A stretch of DNA of 64,000 bases from JBGSIC01 sp041751875 (GTDB lineage: Bacteria; Bdellovibrionota; FAC87; UBA2466; JACKAF01), in contig JBGSIC010000013.1 of NCBI GenBank assembly GCA_041751875.1, positions 186,001 to 250,000 of the forward strand. The letters are read 5' to 3'. The position numbers were made by a program, and so were the translations under genes. Shown one piece after another: positions 34,713 to 43,258 of the stretch. Below the pieces are notes generated by a model. That model searched no databases and was not told the DNA's origin. It was given only the letters and a program-made list of their open reading frames with translations. The stretch's first letter is position 1; every line of letters begins with the position of its first letter.

Positions 34713-35567
34713 TCACTGGGTTTTATTGATAGTGGACACAAGTTGATGCGGATCGACTGGAATGCCATTCACGCGGACGCCCCAGTGCAGGTGTGGCGCG
34801 GTGACGCGTCCGGTGGCACCAGCCATTCCGAGCTTGGTGCCCCGTGTGACGATCTGCCCGGTGGTGACAGCGAGTGTGCTTAGATGACTGTAGCTAGAAA
34901 AGAGCCCGGCCCCATGATCCAGCAACACCATATTCCCGGCCAAAAAGAAGTTTTTTGCAAGCAGCACACGGCCGTCGTTGGCAGCGCGAACACGCGTTTC
35001 GACATTTGCCCTGAGATCCACACCAAAATGAACACTCTCAACTTGGCCGTTGAAAGTGCGATTGTTCCCGAAATGGCTGGTGATGGCCGTTGAGGTTGGC
35101 ATAGCAAACCCCTTTTTCCAAAGTGGGAAGGGATCCCCACTAGCATACGCGGAAGTAATTTCCGCTCTTTCCCGGTCCATGCGCGCTTGCTCTTCCACGG
35201 AAGGACTGGTGAGCTTCGGATCCACTTTCAAACGATCTACCCTAAACTTTCCCTTACGTACCTCGACCACAAGCTCCTTCCGTTCCGCTATTCCTGCCCG
35301 TTTCCATTCAACCTTTAGCTGGAATTTACCGGGCTGAGCGTCAAACGGAATCGCGATAAGGGCGCACTTTTGAACCGCACCACAGTCCCACACGCGCGCG
35401 GTCTGCTCGCCCAATGAAACTGAAAAAGACTCGGGCAAGTCGGTAGGGGCTTTTACAGCGGCGCGCACGAGCGTAACTTGCCCTTGAGAAACCGAACGCG
35501 GGATCAGAGTGAGATCTAGTGCGAGTACCGGCAGAGTGAACAAAATAAAGAAGAAACCGCAACGCAT
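34713..35567 (-). CDS. M23-family (LytM-type) metallopeptidase
   Basis: The roughly 284-residue exported protein has a signal peptide (CGFFFILFTLPVLALDL). A beta-rich N-terminal domain (residues about 20-105) precedes a C-terminal M23 peptidase domain. Zinc ligands are visible in HFGVDL (HxxxD) and HLHWGV (HxH), and the usual SYSHLS strand is present. It should cut peptide cross-links of peptidoglycan in the periplasm. The ATG at 35567 is chosen because the signal peptide begins there; the longer frame to 35747 encodes no sensible leader. It is flanked on both sides by repeat-containing intergenic DNA. Confidence 0.9.
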   Translation of the reverse strand: MRCGFFFILFTLPVLALDLTLIPRSVSQGQVTLVRAAVKAPTDLPESFSVSLGEQTARVWDCGAVQKCALIAIPFDAQPGKFQLKVEWKRAGIAERKELVVEVRKGKFRVDRLKVDPKLTSPSVEEQARMDRERAEITSAYASGDPFPLWKKGFAMPTSTAITSHFGNNRTFNGQVESVHFGVDLRANVETRVRAANDGRVLLAKNFFLAGNMVLLDHGAGLFSSYSHLSTLAVTTGQIVTRGTKLGMAGATGRVTAPHLHWGVRVNGIPVDPHQLVSTINKTQ

Positions 35568-35724
35568 GAAAGCAATTCTACCAGGTTGTGATGGTGAAGA
35601 TGTGTTTTCGCTGCCTCTTTGCGACCGAAAGCTCGGGGCGGACGCGTTGATTCTGCTAACAAAACTAAAATTCCGCGAGGTGAACAAACGGACAGGCGAA
35701 GGACAGCCAATACTCACACCCCAA

Positions 35725-35769
35725 CTGTAAAGGATGTCGTGGCACAACCTGTAAAGGATGTCTTGACAC
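35725..35769 (+). repeat. Tandem 21-base repeat, period 24
   Basis: CTGTAAAGGATGTC followed by GTGGCAC (35725-35745) recurs as CTGTAAAGGATGTC followed by TTGACAC (35749-35769), two differences in 21. The GATGTC-TGACA pattern recalls ends of some IS481-type elements, but no transposase lies nearby. It sits in the 334-base gap between the M23 gene and the tRNA. Confidence 0.75.
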
Positions 35770-35805
35770 TAAACAGCGCTCCTCGCAATGACAGTTATTC
35801 GAGCC

Positions 35806-35846
35806 CGGGAGCCCCGCCGAAACGGCGACGAGCTAAGCGAGTTGCC
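35806..35846 (+). repeat. Intergenic repeat, copy 2 (CGGGAGCCCCGCC plus hairpin)
   Basis: CGGGAGCCCCGCC (35806-35818), GAAAC, then the hairpin GGCGAC-GAGCTAAGCGA-GTTGCC (35824-35846). It is preceded by TTCGAGCC, as copy 1 is preceded by TTCAAGTC. A CGCAATGACAG tag lies just upstream at about 35784-35794. Confidence 0.7.
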
Positions 35847-35901
35847 CAGACAACGCCAGCAAATTTTGGGAAAGTGTAAACGACCAGACGAAGGTGAATG
35901 A

Positions 35902-35978
<77 letters not shown>

Positions 35979-36053
35979 GTGCGATAGAAACAGGCAGTAA
36001 ATTCAAATTATTAGGCTTTGTCAACGAATGCCCTCGCCTCTAAAATCAGGCCC

Positions 36054-36473
36054 ATGCTGAAAAACGTGTTCTCCACCCCTCTTCAGGTTAGCTACCTCTA
36101 TCGTTTGGCAGGGGGCTATGGGCTACTAGTGCTCATTCCCCAGTTCTTCATGGAAGAAATGATTGGGGTGCGGCAGCCTCCGCCTATTAGCCACCCTGAG
36201 TTTTTTTATGGGTTTTTAGGGGTTGCGACAGCTTGGCAGGTAGCCTTTTTCATCATTGCTTCCAACCCCGTTCGGTACCGGCCCATCATGATTGCAGGGA
36301 TTTTGGAGAAGCTGTCTTTCGGTATCGCAGGCCTGGTGCTCTATCAAATGAATAGAGTAGCGCCCCCAATAGCGTTGGGAGCGTTTGTGGATCTCTTGTT
36401 TGCCGCTGGTTTTTGTGCCGCATATCGCAACATGCCTAAAGCGGACGGGCTCATGCGCGTGATTCCGGAATAG
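36054..36473 (+). CDS. Small four-helix membrane protein
   Basis: The 139-residue product (MLKNVFSTPLQVSYLYR) has four hydrophobic segments at about residues 15-30, 50-68, 80-98 and 104-122. It contains no cysteine or charged catalytic motif and no family is recognised. The ATG at 36054 is preferred over the TTG at 36018. It is the only gene on the plus strand between the tRNA and the convergent 36475 gene, whose stop codon is adjacent. Confidence 0.65.
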   Translation: MLKNVFSTPLQVSYLYRLAGGYGLLVLIPQFFMEEMIGVRQPPPISHPEFFYGFLGVATAWQVAFFIIASNPVRYRPIMIAGILEKLSFGIAGLVLYQMNRVAPPIALGAFVDLLFAAGFCAAYRNMPKADGLMRVIPE

Positions 36474-36474
36474 T

Positions 36475-37434
36475 TTAGAAATCTAGTCTTAAAGTAAGCG
36501 AATCCCCCGGCTTACTTTCGTAGTGTCTTTTTTCAAGTAGCCGATAAAGCGGGTGGTCTGCGGAATGAAAGCTCGCGCTCACGTGCGTGGTGTGACTAGT
36601 GGCTTCTATGACCATCTCGTGCACGTAATCTAGAAGCGAACCCAGTACTTTTTCGGTGTAAAAGCCAGGGGTGACACCGCTATCAAAAAGAAGGGTTTTG
36701 GTTTCCCCGACAAAGGCCACCACGTAACCCATGATGTTCTCATACTGATCCAGTGCCACAAAGGCATGCACATTGGGATACGAAAGCATTTCGGTAAAGC
36801 CTCCCAAATGCCAAAGATTCGCGGAATACAGTCTGCTTTGCAGTTCTTCGAGCTGCTCAAACTCCAGGCCCTTGGCCATACGGATATCAGCAACAGCACC
36901 TCGCCTAAGAGGGGTTTCGGGGGCGCTAGTACGAAGCGGGCGTGTGCGTTTAAAATACTCGCTCATCCGCCCCAGTTTCCGGTTGTCGCGGTCTTGGGCT
37001 TCTCCAATATCGTAGGGCTCACGGGAATACCCAAAAGAAGGAGACGGTTTACTGGGGGCTTCAAAACCCCACGGGTTGTTATCGGAACTCTGCGTGTAAC
37101 GCCGCTTTTCGTCTCTTAAGTAAGAGCCTTCGCTATCGGCGTGCTCAAGCTTTGTGTCATCCGGCGGTGCTTCGCGGCTTCTCACTCGTTCTCTCATGAG
37201 CTCTTCTCTTAGCTCTTTAAGCGATCGCATTTCGCTTAAGACATAACGAATAGCCGCTTTCTGTTTCTCAACAGTATCGTGATCCTTGGCAGTCCGAGCT
37301 TCTCTTAGGGCTAAACGGGCAACATCGAGCCCCTTAATCAGATTCACCAGGTAAGGTCCGCATCCTTCTTCCGGCACCGCGAGACTGGGCGCTGAGATAA
37401 GGACAAAGAGAAAGAATGTGACCTTCTTCAACAA
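36475..37434 (-). CDS. Exported protein with C-terminal GNAT-like domain
   Basis: The 319-residue product has a signal peptide (VTFFLFVLISAPSLA). A helical charged region (residues 30-90) and a low-complexity linker (about 90-170) follow. The last 130 residues read like a GNAT acetyltransferase: HAFVALDQYENIMGYVVAFV is the central hairpin, and a final HPLYRLLEKRHYE matches the end of motif B. The acetyl-CoA pyrophosphate loop is not clear. A secreted GNAT would lack acetyl-CoA, so it may bind another ligand. The start appears to be TTG at 37434, with AGGAAA upstream. Confidence 0.6.
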   Translation of the reverse strand: MLKKVTFFLFVLISAPSLAVPEEGCGPYLVNLIKGLDVARLALREARTAKDHDTVEKQKAAIRYVLSEMRSLKELREELMRERVRSREAPPDDTKLEHADSEGSYLRDEKRRYTQSSDNNPWGFEAPSKPSPSFGYSREPYDIGEAQDRDNRKLGRMSEYFKRTRPLRTSAPETPLRRGAVADIRMAKGLEFEQLEELQSRLYSANLWHLGGFTEMLSYPNVHAFVALDQYENIMGYVVAFVGETKTLLFDSGVTPGFYTEKVLGSLLDYVHEMVIEATSHTTHVSASFHSADHPLYRLLEKRHYESKPGDSLTLRLDF

Positions 37435-37469
37435 AAACGATTTCCTATTTTTTTTCTTAAGTGGTGCGC

Positions 37470-38042
37470 CTATTTCGATAGCCTTAAATAAGCTTTACCC
37501 CGTGGGGAAAGCTTATAGCCCGTCTCAAGGCTGATGGTAAGACCCTTTTCCTTGAGCTTACGCACATAGCTTTTAAACTTTAGCTTCTCCCATTTCACCT
37601 TTTTGGCGAGTAACTCAGCCGGCTTTCCGGGGTGTTGGTCGATGGTTTTAAGGAAGAGTGTGGTCCAGGGCTTTTTGTGACGTAGGTCCATTTTCCCTAG
37701 CTCTAAAGCCAACCTGTCTGCGGCTTTCGCCGTAAGCTTGGTCGTTTGAAGCTTTTTACGGGGGTCCTTCGGGCCCTTCTCAAAGGTAATATGGTAGAGA
37801 GTGCCTGTTTTATGAGTGCCAATTTCTTCTAATAGCTCTTCAAATGTGGCGTAGCCGGCGTGCTGAATATGGTGCGGGCGAATATCGGCTTTCTCAATTT
37901 TTTTAAGAGTTTTAATTTTAAGAACGCCTTTGGGGGTTCTTAAGGTGCCGCCGGCTTTTACGGTAGGCTTTTTCCACATGCGATAAGCCGCTTTGATTTC
38001 ACCGTGAAAGATTTTGTCGAGAATGTCTTTTCTAAATAGCAT
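37470..38042 (-). CDS. ASCH-like domain protein with winged-helix-like C-terminus
   Basis: The 190-residue basic cytoplasmic protein opens with MLFRKDILDKIFHGEIKAAY, then RMWKKPTVKAGG and TPKGVLKI, the pattern of ASCH (PUA-like) domains that bind RNA or modified nucleotides. The C-terminal half (WTTLFLKTIDQHPGKPAELL, then FKSYVRKLKEKGL and GYKLSPRGKAYL) looks like a winged helix. Its ATG overlaps the upstream lipoprotein's stop (TAATG), so translation is coupled. Its place at the end of a lipoprotein operon is odd. Function unknown. Confidence 0.68.
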   Translation of the reverse strand: MLFRKDILDKIFHGEIKAAYRMWKKPTVKAGGTLRTPKGVLKIKTLKKIEKADIRPHHIQHAGYATFEELLEEIGTHKTGTLYHITFEKGPKDPRKKLQTTKLTAKAADRLALELGKMDLRHKKPWTTLFLKTIDQHPGKPAELLAKKVKWEKLKFKSYVRKLKEKGLTISLETGYKLSPRGKAYLRLSK

Positions 38043-38701
38043 TAGTAAATTTCTATGGTTTTAGCGCCAGGAATATAAGGATTGCCCGGTTTCGACAAGG
38101 GAACTTCTTCGCCTTTGGGCTTTGGCTTTTCTTCCTTTGCTTTTTTGGGCGTCAGATCTTCACTACCCTCTGGGAACAAACTTCGATCAACGGTCTCAAC
38201 CTCGTCAGGTTCTTCTACCGTAGCATTCTTTTGTGCTTCAACAAAAAGGCTCCAAGGTTCTTGGCTTCGTGCCTTAAACTCCATCACGAGCATTTCGTTA
38301 CTGATATTGAGGCGATATCTTCCGATATTCCATTCCACACTGCATTGGGGACTGTCTTCGGGTTGGTCCCTAAACTGGTAAATGTCTTTCACGCTTCGGT
38401 TGATGAGAAAAGTATCTTCATCCACCACATCAATTTCCACCTGGGTCGAGGCTTTACCGAACCCTACAAACACCTCTCCATTACTCATGTCCCACAACTC
38501 ACAACTCACCGACGACTTAGCCAACCCACCTTCCAAGGATACGGAATAATTCTTTTGCATGACGAGCGAGCCGACTTCTTCGACATCGGTGAACTCCCAG
38601 CGCTCTAGATACATGGGGCTTAAGCCCACCACATCACGTGCACAACTTGAAAGGTAGATTCCTAAAATAGAAAGAACGCTAATCTTTAGAAACTTCTTCA
38701 T
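38042..38701 (-). CDS. Lipoprotein, tandem family member 4
   Basis: The 219-residue product has a lipoprotein signal (LSILGIYLSSC). Its body has the plan shared by the three genes upstream: an opening aromatic strand (RWEFTDVEE), a cysteine midway (SCELWD), a threonine-phenylalanine strand (DEDTFLI), a second cysteine (QCSVEW) and a closing IGRYRLNISNEMLVMEF. A proline- and lysine-rich tail (KEEKPKPKGEEVP) is unique to this member. The start overlaps the previous gene's stop, and the next gene overlaps its own stop, so the operon is tightly coupled. Confidence 0.75.
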   Translation of the reverse strand: MKKFLKISVLSILGIYLSSCARDVVGLSPMYLERWEFTDVEEVGSLVMQKNYSVSLEGGLAKSSVSCELWDMSNGEVFVGFGKASTQVEIDVVDEDTFLINRSVKDIYQFRDQPEDSPQCSVEWNIGRYRLNISNEMLVMEFKARSQEPWSLFVEAQKNATVEEPDEVETVDRSLFPEGSEDLTPKKAKEEKPKPKGEEVPLSKPGNPYIPGAKTIEIY

Positions 38702-39309
38702 TAGTCCTGCTCCACCGGATTGGCCTCAGAGGGCTTGTCAGATTTGTTTCTGCCCAACATGGGAATTTCTTCACCAAGCGCGGGGGGCTCAGACGAATCA
38801 GGCGGCCAAGGCGGCGCAAGACTTGCGTCGGCAAAAGGTGCCCAGCTGCGCTCTCCCTTTTTTTGGTAGGCAATCGTTAACGTTTCTTCAGCACGGGTAA
38901 GGTGATAGGTACCCGCCAGCCAATTGAGCTCACAGTCTTCTGCACGAAGAACGGCACCACTGACTTCTGTGATGACCGACTCGACGTCATTATCAATGAC
39001 AAAGGTGTTGTGGCCAGTAACGGTGATGGGTGTTTCACCCTGCGCATTTGAAATATGGGCGAAAGACGGTTCCTCCCCCGCGGGCTTCAAAGAACACTGG
39101 AGCGAGAGACTCACATTCTTCGGGCCGATACGGACTTCAACAGCACGATGAACTTCAGTGGTTTCGTCTTCGAGAATGTCCACCACTTCGTAGTTCCAAG
39201 TTTCAATAAAGGAACCATCGAGCCGAGATATCAGCGTGGCTTTTTGGTTTTCCACGCAGCTAGATAGTAGAGCTATTGCTGTGAGGAAAAACGCGGATTT
39301 CAAAACCAT
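38701..39309 (-). CDS. Lipoprotein, tandem family member 3
   Basis: The 202-residue product has lipobox LLSSC. The family plan is present: TWNYEVVDI opening, first cysteine QCSL, NTFVID strand, second cysteine DCELNW, and AGTYHLTRAEETLTIAY closing. A proline-rich tail follows. AAGGAG precedes the ATG. Its stop overlaps the next start (TAATG). The two cysteines probably form a disulfide in a small beta-barrel or sandwich; this is inference. Confidence 0.75.
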   Translation of the reverse strand: MVLKSAFFLTAIALLSSCVENQKATLISRLDGSFIETWNYEVVDILEDETTEVHRAVEVRIGPKNVSLSLQCSLKPAGEEPSFAHISNAQGETPITVTGHNTFVIDNDVESVITEVSGAVLRAEDCELNWLAGTYHLTRAEETLTIAYQKKGERSWAPFADASLAPPWPPDSSEPPALGEEIPMLGRNKSDKPSEANPVEQD

Positions 39310-39408
39310 TTCGACTCCTTAAAAGGAATAAGAGGTCGCCCGTTTTACTCCATTTGAGCAAACGAAACCAGGGGATTTAGGCAAGTACTTGAGGTAATTA
39401 ACGTTTTT

Positions 39409-39873
39409 TTAGTTTCGCGTAAGAGGTGGGAAGGCCGCCCAGGGGTCAGTGGAGTTTTCTTCGCGGTACTCCAGGATGAGTTGTTCTTGCTCTATTCGCA
39501 GGCGGTAAATGCCGGGGCTAAACACGGCTTCACAGGCATACCGAGAATCCTCTTCTTCATAGAAGATTTGGGAGTTCTTCTTTTCTTCTCGTACCGCAAA
39601 AGAGTCTGGGCCCACGACTAAAAGGGAGAGATCAAGAACAGCTTCCCCCGCTTCGCTGCCTTCTTCAGCTGCGCCCTCTAAGCGCACACACTCACGAACA
39701 TAGGTAAGCGAATTTTCTCCCAACTTAAACGTGTCGGTATTACGCATACGATTTCCGCTTACTTCTTGCATATCGGTTGCGCTCCACTGGCCCAAGAACT
39801 TGGGGTCGAGTTTTGCTTTAGGCTGTCCGCAGGAAAGAACGAGGGGCAGAAAAAAGAAAATTAAGAGCCTCAT
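39409..39873 (-). CDS. Lipoprotein, tandem family member 2
   Basis: The 154-residue product has lipobox VLSC after a short hydrophobic core. Family marks are GQWSATDM opening, first cysteine ECVRL, DSFAVRE strand, second cysteine ACEAVF, and PGIYRLRIEQEQLILEY closing. It lacks the extended tail of members 3 and 4. The acidic loop between the cysteines (GAAEEGSEAGEA) is the most variable part. A 99-base gap separates it from member 3. Confidence 0.75.
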   Translation of the reverse strand: MRLLIFFFLPLVLSCGQPKAKLDPKFLGQWSATDMQEVSGNRMRNTDTFKLGENSLTYVRECVRLEGAAEEGSEAGEAVLDLSLLVVGPDSFAVREEKKNSQIFYEEEDSRYACEAVFSPGIYRLRIEQEQLILEYREENSTDPWAAFPPLTRN

Positions 39874-39885
39874 TGGCCATTCCCT

Positions 39886-40374
39886 TTAGCGGTAAAAATT
39901 ATCCTGGGATACATACACTCCTCGAGAATCTAGCTCGCTTCTATACAGATAGAGACGATTATGATGGCGCGCCACTTGATAGTGGCCGGCGAGAAAATTC
40001 GCCGTGCAAGGCACCTCTTGGCCGTCGAAGTCTCTGAACAAAAGCTGCGAGTCAGACCCATCTTCCTCGATGGTGAAACAGTTCTCACAGTTAGATTCAT
40101 CTAAAACAAAGGTTATCGTCACATCCTTTTCAAACTTCCTGGGCTCTGCATCCCTTCCATTGAGAGTAGCACTGCAGTGGCGCGTAAGCGTTACCTGATT
40201 TGTTTGAAGCGAAATGGTAGTGGCCGTTGTAACCGTGTCAGAGCCTCTCATCATTACTTCGTTGCGACTCTTCCACACGCCCCTGTAGCTTTCATCTAGC
40301 GAAGAAGACAAGTCCACCCCGCATCCCACTAGAATGAAGAGTAAGAATAGATAGACACACTTCTGCATAGCCAT
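39886..40374 (-). CDS. Lipoprotein, tandem family member 1
   Basis: The 162-residue product has lipobox ILVGC. The plan repeats: GVWKSRNEV opening, first cysteine HCSATL, NCFTIEE strand, second cysteine PCTANF, and AGHYQVARHHNRLYLYR closing. An extra pair (NCENC) lies before the central strand. GGGAGG precedes the ATG. It is the first gene of the operon of four lipoproteins and the ASCH-like protein; the members are strongly diverged, so the duplications are old. Confidence 0.75.
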   Translation of the reverse strand: MAMQKCVYLFLLFILVGCGVDLSSSLDESYRGVWKSRNEVMMRGSDTVTTATTISLQTNQVTLTRHCSATLNGRDAEPRKFEKDVTITFVLDESNCENCFTIEEDGSDSQLLFRDFDGQEVPCTANFLAGHYQVARHHNRLYLYRSELDSRGVYVSQDNFYR

Positions 40375-40446
40375 AGGGCCTCCCTAAGGTCCCGTGTTAG
40401 CAGAAAACGGCGGAGAAATGCAATATAGGGGAGAATGGACCTGAAA

Positions 40447-43089
40447 CTAAGGCCACACTCTTATGATGCCTAGGTTGTTGTTGATACGCCCACCGGTGAT
40501 GATGCGTCCATCAGGCTGATAGTATAGCTGATGCAGCACTTCCGCACCGGGCGCTTGGGTGGGACGACCGTAGCCAAAGGGTCCACCAAAGCTATCTAGC
40601 GAACCATCGGTGTTAAAGCGCGCAATCATCTGGTTTCCTGAAACCACAATTTTCCCTTGAGGATTGTAGGCAATTTTGCGTACCAATTGGTTCACCGTAT
40701 CGGTGGTAAACGCGACGGTATAGCCAGGAGCGGTCGTACCAAAGCCGGCATCCAAAACGCCATTGCTCGTGTAGCGAATCAGCGCGACGTTATCTTGGGT
40801 ATCTTGAATGGTCGCGGCAACGATAATCCCGCCATCGGCAGTCATCATAATCGCATCTCCGGCATCTTGGTTTGTTGTGTTGATATTAAGAGAAACAAGC
40901 CCCGCTAAACCCCACGAGGCATTGAGCGTCCCATCGGTACGAAAGCGAGCCACACCTATATCTCTCTCGGTATTGGTGGCACTATTTACCTCCGCCCAGC
41001 CGGTAAGAATAGGTTCATTGAGCGAGGTCAACACCATCGCAAAAGGCTGGTCTTGAAATCCACCGAAATCGGCCACGCCCCAGCCCGATGTTCCCCAAGA
41101 AGTGTCCATCGTGCCGTCTGAGAAAAATCGAGCGACCGCAAAGTCTTCCGTGTTGGCGTTGTTGGTCGTTCGGGTGAAACCTGCAACATAAACAAAATTG
41201 TCGGTTCCCACTTGGATGTGGTGGGCCTGATCCGTAAAACCATTGCGATCGGCTGTGACGATCCCATTGGTCCCCCAACTCGCATCGGCAAGACCATCCG
41301 TACCGTAGCGCACAATCGCCCAGTTCCGAGTCGCTGCTCCACCACTTTCGGTCCACCCTGCTAGGTAAACTTTGTCGTTAGAATCAATCGCCATGTCCAG
41401 CGACTGGTCGGTATCGGCGGTGGAGACGGCGGTTACGGTAATCCCCCCCGTGCCAAAGCTCGTATCCAAAGCGCCGTTAGAGAAAAAACGGGTGACGACA
41501 AAGTCGCGCGTCGTGGCATTGCCGTTTTCGGTATAGCCGCCCACGATGAAGCGGTTCTGTGAATCGCGCACAATGCCTGCGCCTTCCTCGGTGTCCCCAG
41601 CCACGTCCACCTGGTTGTACCCAATGACATTAAAACTAATGTCCATTTCGCCACCGCCAGCTTCCACGCCGGCAGAATCCATTCGCAAGATAGCCAGACC
41701 ATTCTGTGTCGTTGCCGCCGTGAGATCCATGTTGGCATAACCAGCGATCACAAATTTTCCTTCCGAGTAGCCAATGCCATGCGCCACATCATCGCCCACC
41801 ACCATGTTGGTCAAATCGTAGCCGTCGCCGCTATAGGTAGCGTCTAAAGTAAGATCGGAGTTAAGACGCCCCGTTAAGAACTCCCAGTCCACAGTCGTTC
41901 CTGCTCTTCGCTTCCCACCAAACATAAGACCGTTGTTTTCATTACGCTCAATCCCACGGCAGATGGTGTCGTTGCCGAAGTTGTAACCGGCGTTGTTGCG
42001 CTGGGTTCCAGTTTCGGTGTAGCGGAAAAACGCACTTCCGTAGAGAGTCGCGCTACGGGCAAATCTTCCGCAGGCAATGATGTCGCCATTGGGATCGGTG
42101 GTCATCGCGTAGAAACGATCACGGTTACTGGCGGATCCCGAAGTCGTAAATCCGTCCACATCAAAAGTAGTATCAGGACTACCATTTTCCAGGTAGCGTC
42201 CGACTAAGAAGTCACCGGTGTCGGTAGTCGAATCCGAATCGCGCGATTGACCAGCAATGGCAATTTGATCGTTAGTTAAAACGCGAAGCGCGTACAGAAT
42301 ATCGTGCCCGTACTGATCGATGACGGTCATCACGCGCCCGTCACCATCGAAAGTGTTATCCAGGGTACCGTCGGAGAGAAGGCGAATGAGTCCTATGTCG
42401 ATGTTGCCAACGTTGAAGTTTTCGGTGTAACCGCCAACGACAATGCGGTTTTGAGAATCAAACCCAATGGCGCGTGCGATTTGCGATCGGTCTGCCGCCG
42501 TGTTGACGGTATAAGTATTAAAACCAACTGTGGCAAAGGTGTTATCGAGTAAACCATTTGTCGTGAGCCGACTAACCAAAAAGGTGTAGTCCATATCTCC
42601 CGTGTCAGTCCATTTTCCCGCAAGCAGATACCGGCCAGTGTTGTCGGTAGTAATCGCGTGCACCATCGCGATGTGCCCTGTTGAGGAAAGGGTAGTCACG
42701 CCACCTGTACCAAAGCTCGTATCCAGTGTGCCGTTTAACCAGTGACGAGAAACAAAACTTCCCACGGTGCCGTCGTTGTACCAACCGGTAACCACAATTC
42801 TATCCGGCGAATGATAGAGAACCGCTCGCCCGTGTGGTTCCACCAAGCCTACTTCATTGTTGTATCCACCGACGGCATCAAAAGAACGGGTTTTGAAAAG
42901 AATTTCGTCTAGGTTAAAGACATTCCAAATGCGATCCAAAATGGACTGAGTTAGCTCCGTGTCGGGTTCATCAAGCTCCAACCAGAACTCTTTCGAATAG
43001 GGCTCGGTCGAATCGTAGTGGTGCTCCCACGCCAGTAGGAAGCACGATAGAGAGAGAAAAATAAACGGCAGTAGTATGGATTTTCGCAT
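40447..43089 (-). CDS. Secreted delta-60 repeat protein
   Basis: The 880-residue product starts with a hydrophobic signal (ILLPFIFLSLSCFLLA). Nearly the whole mature part consists of about twelve delta-60 repeats, each roughly 55-65 residues with a core like GTLDTSFGTGGV and a flanking strand of the form D-x-x-x-R-x-x-V-x-G. Such arrays form beta-propellers and occur in large surface or secreted proteins of predatory and environmental bacteria. A cysteine at residue 16 could be a lipobox variant. The gene is monocistronic. Palindromes at 43094-43119 lie between its ATG and a TATAAT. Confidence 0.88.
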   Translation of the reverse strand: MRKSILLPFIFLSLSCFLLAWEHHYDSTEPYSKEFWLELDEPDTELTQSILDRIWNVFNLDEILFKTRSFDAVGGYNNEVGLVEPHGRAVLYHSPDRIVVTGWYNDGTVGSFVSRHWLNGTLDTSFGTGGVTTLSSTGHIAMVHAITTDNTGRYLLAGKWTDTGDMDYTFLVSRLTTNGLLDNTFATVGFNTYTVNTAADRSQIARAIGFDSQNRIVVGGYTENFNVGNIDIGLIRLLSDGTLDNTFDGDGRVMTVIDQYGHDILYALRVLTNDQIAIAGQSRDSDSTTDTGDFLVGRYLENGSPDTTFDVDGFTTSGSASNRDRFYAMTTDPNGDIIACGRFARSATLYGSAFFRYTETGTQRNNAGYNFGNDTICRGIERNENNGLMFGGKRRAGTTVDWEFLTGRLNSDLTLDATYSGDGYDLTNMVVGDDVAHGIGYSEGKFVIAGYANMDLTAATTQNGLAILRMDSAGVEAGGGEMDISFNVIGYNQVDVAGDTEEGAGIVRDSQNRFIVGGYTENGNATTRDFVVTRFFSNGALDTSFGTGGITVTAVSTADTDQSLDMAIDSNDKVYLAGWTESGGAATRNWAIVRYGTDGLADASWGTNGIVTADRNGFTDQAHHIQVGTDNFVYVAGFTRTTNNANTEDFAVARFFSDGTMDTSWGTSGWGVADFGGFQDQPFAMVLTSLNEPILTGWAEVNSATNTERDIGVARFRTDGTLNASWGLAGLVSLNINTTNQDAGDAIMMTADGGIIVAATIQDTQDNVALIRYTSNGVLDAGFGTTAPGYTVAFTTDTVNQLVRKIAYNPQGKIVVSGNQMIARFNTDGSLDSFGGPFGYGRPTQAPGAEVLHQLYYQPDGRIITGGRINNNLGIIRVWP

Positions 43090-43093
43090 AGGT

Positions 43094-43125
43094 CAGAGAT
43101 CTCTGAATAAGAGATCTCTATTATA
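43094..43125 (-). promoter_or_regulatory. Paired palindromes at the promoter of the delta-60 gene
   Basis: CAGAGATCTCTG (43094-43105) and AGAGATCTCT (43110-43119) are perfect palindromes with centres 15 bases apart. On the minus strand a TATAAT (43120-43125) abuts the second, so the predicted transcript start falls inside it. The layout suits a repressor site; the -35 is weak. A separate palindrome, TCAGTTAACTGA (43197-43208), lies nearer to the divergent cstA gene. Confidence 0.55.
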
Positions 43126-43258
43126 TAGCGAGCTTTGGCCCCGTAGAAGTGTTTGCCTCCTTATATATAGGGCGTGTGATGCGGTGTGCGAATCACTCAG
43201 TTAACTGATTGTTTTTATTCGTTGACGCTAGAGGCTGTATTTTAGATACCCAAGGCCT

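Noticed and set aside
35568..35747. 60-residue N-terminal extension of the M23 peptidase
   Set aside because: The signal peptide begins at the ATG at 35567. The extension is polar, unlike any leader, and runs into the repeat region.
35725..35846. CRISPR-like short repeats
   Set aside because: Only two tandem copies with a three-base gap, no regular spacers and no cas genes in the window.
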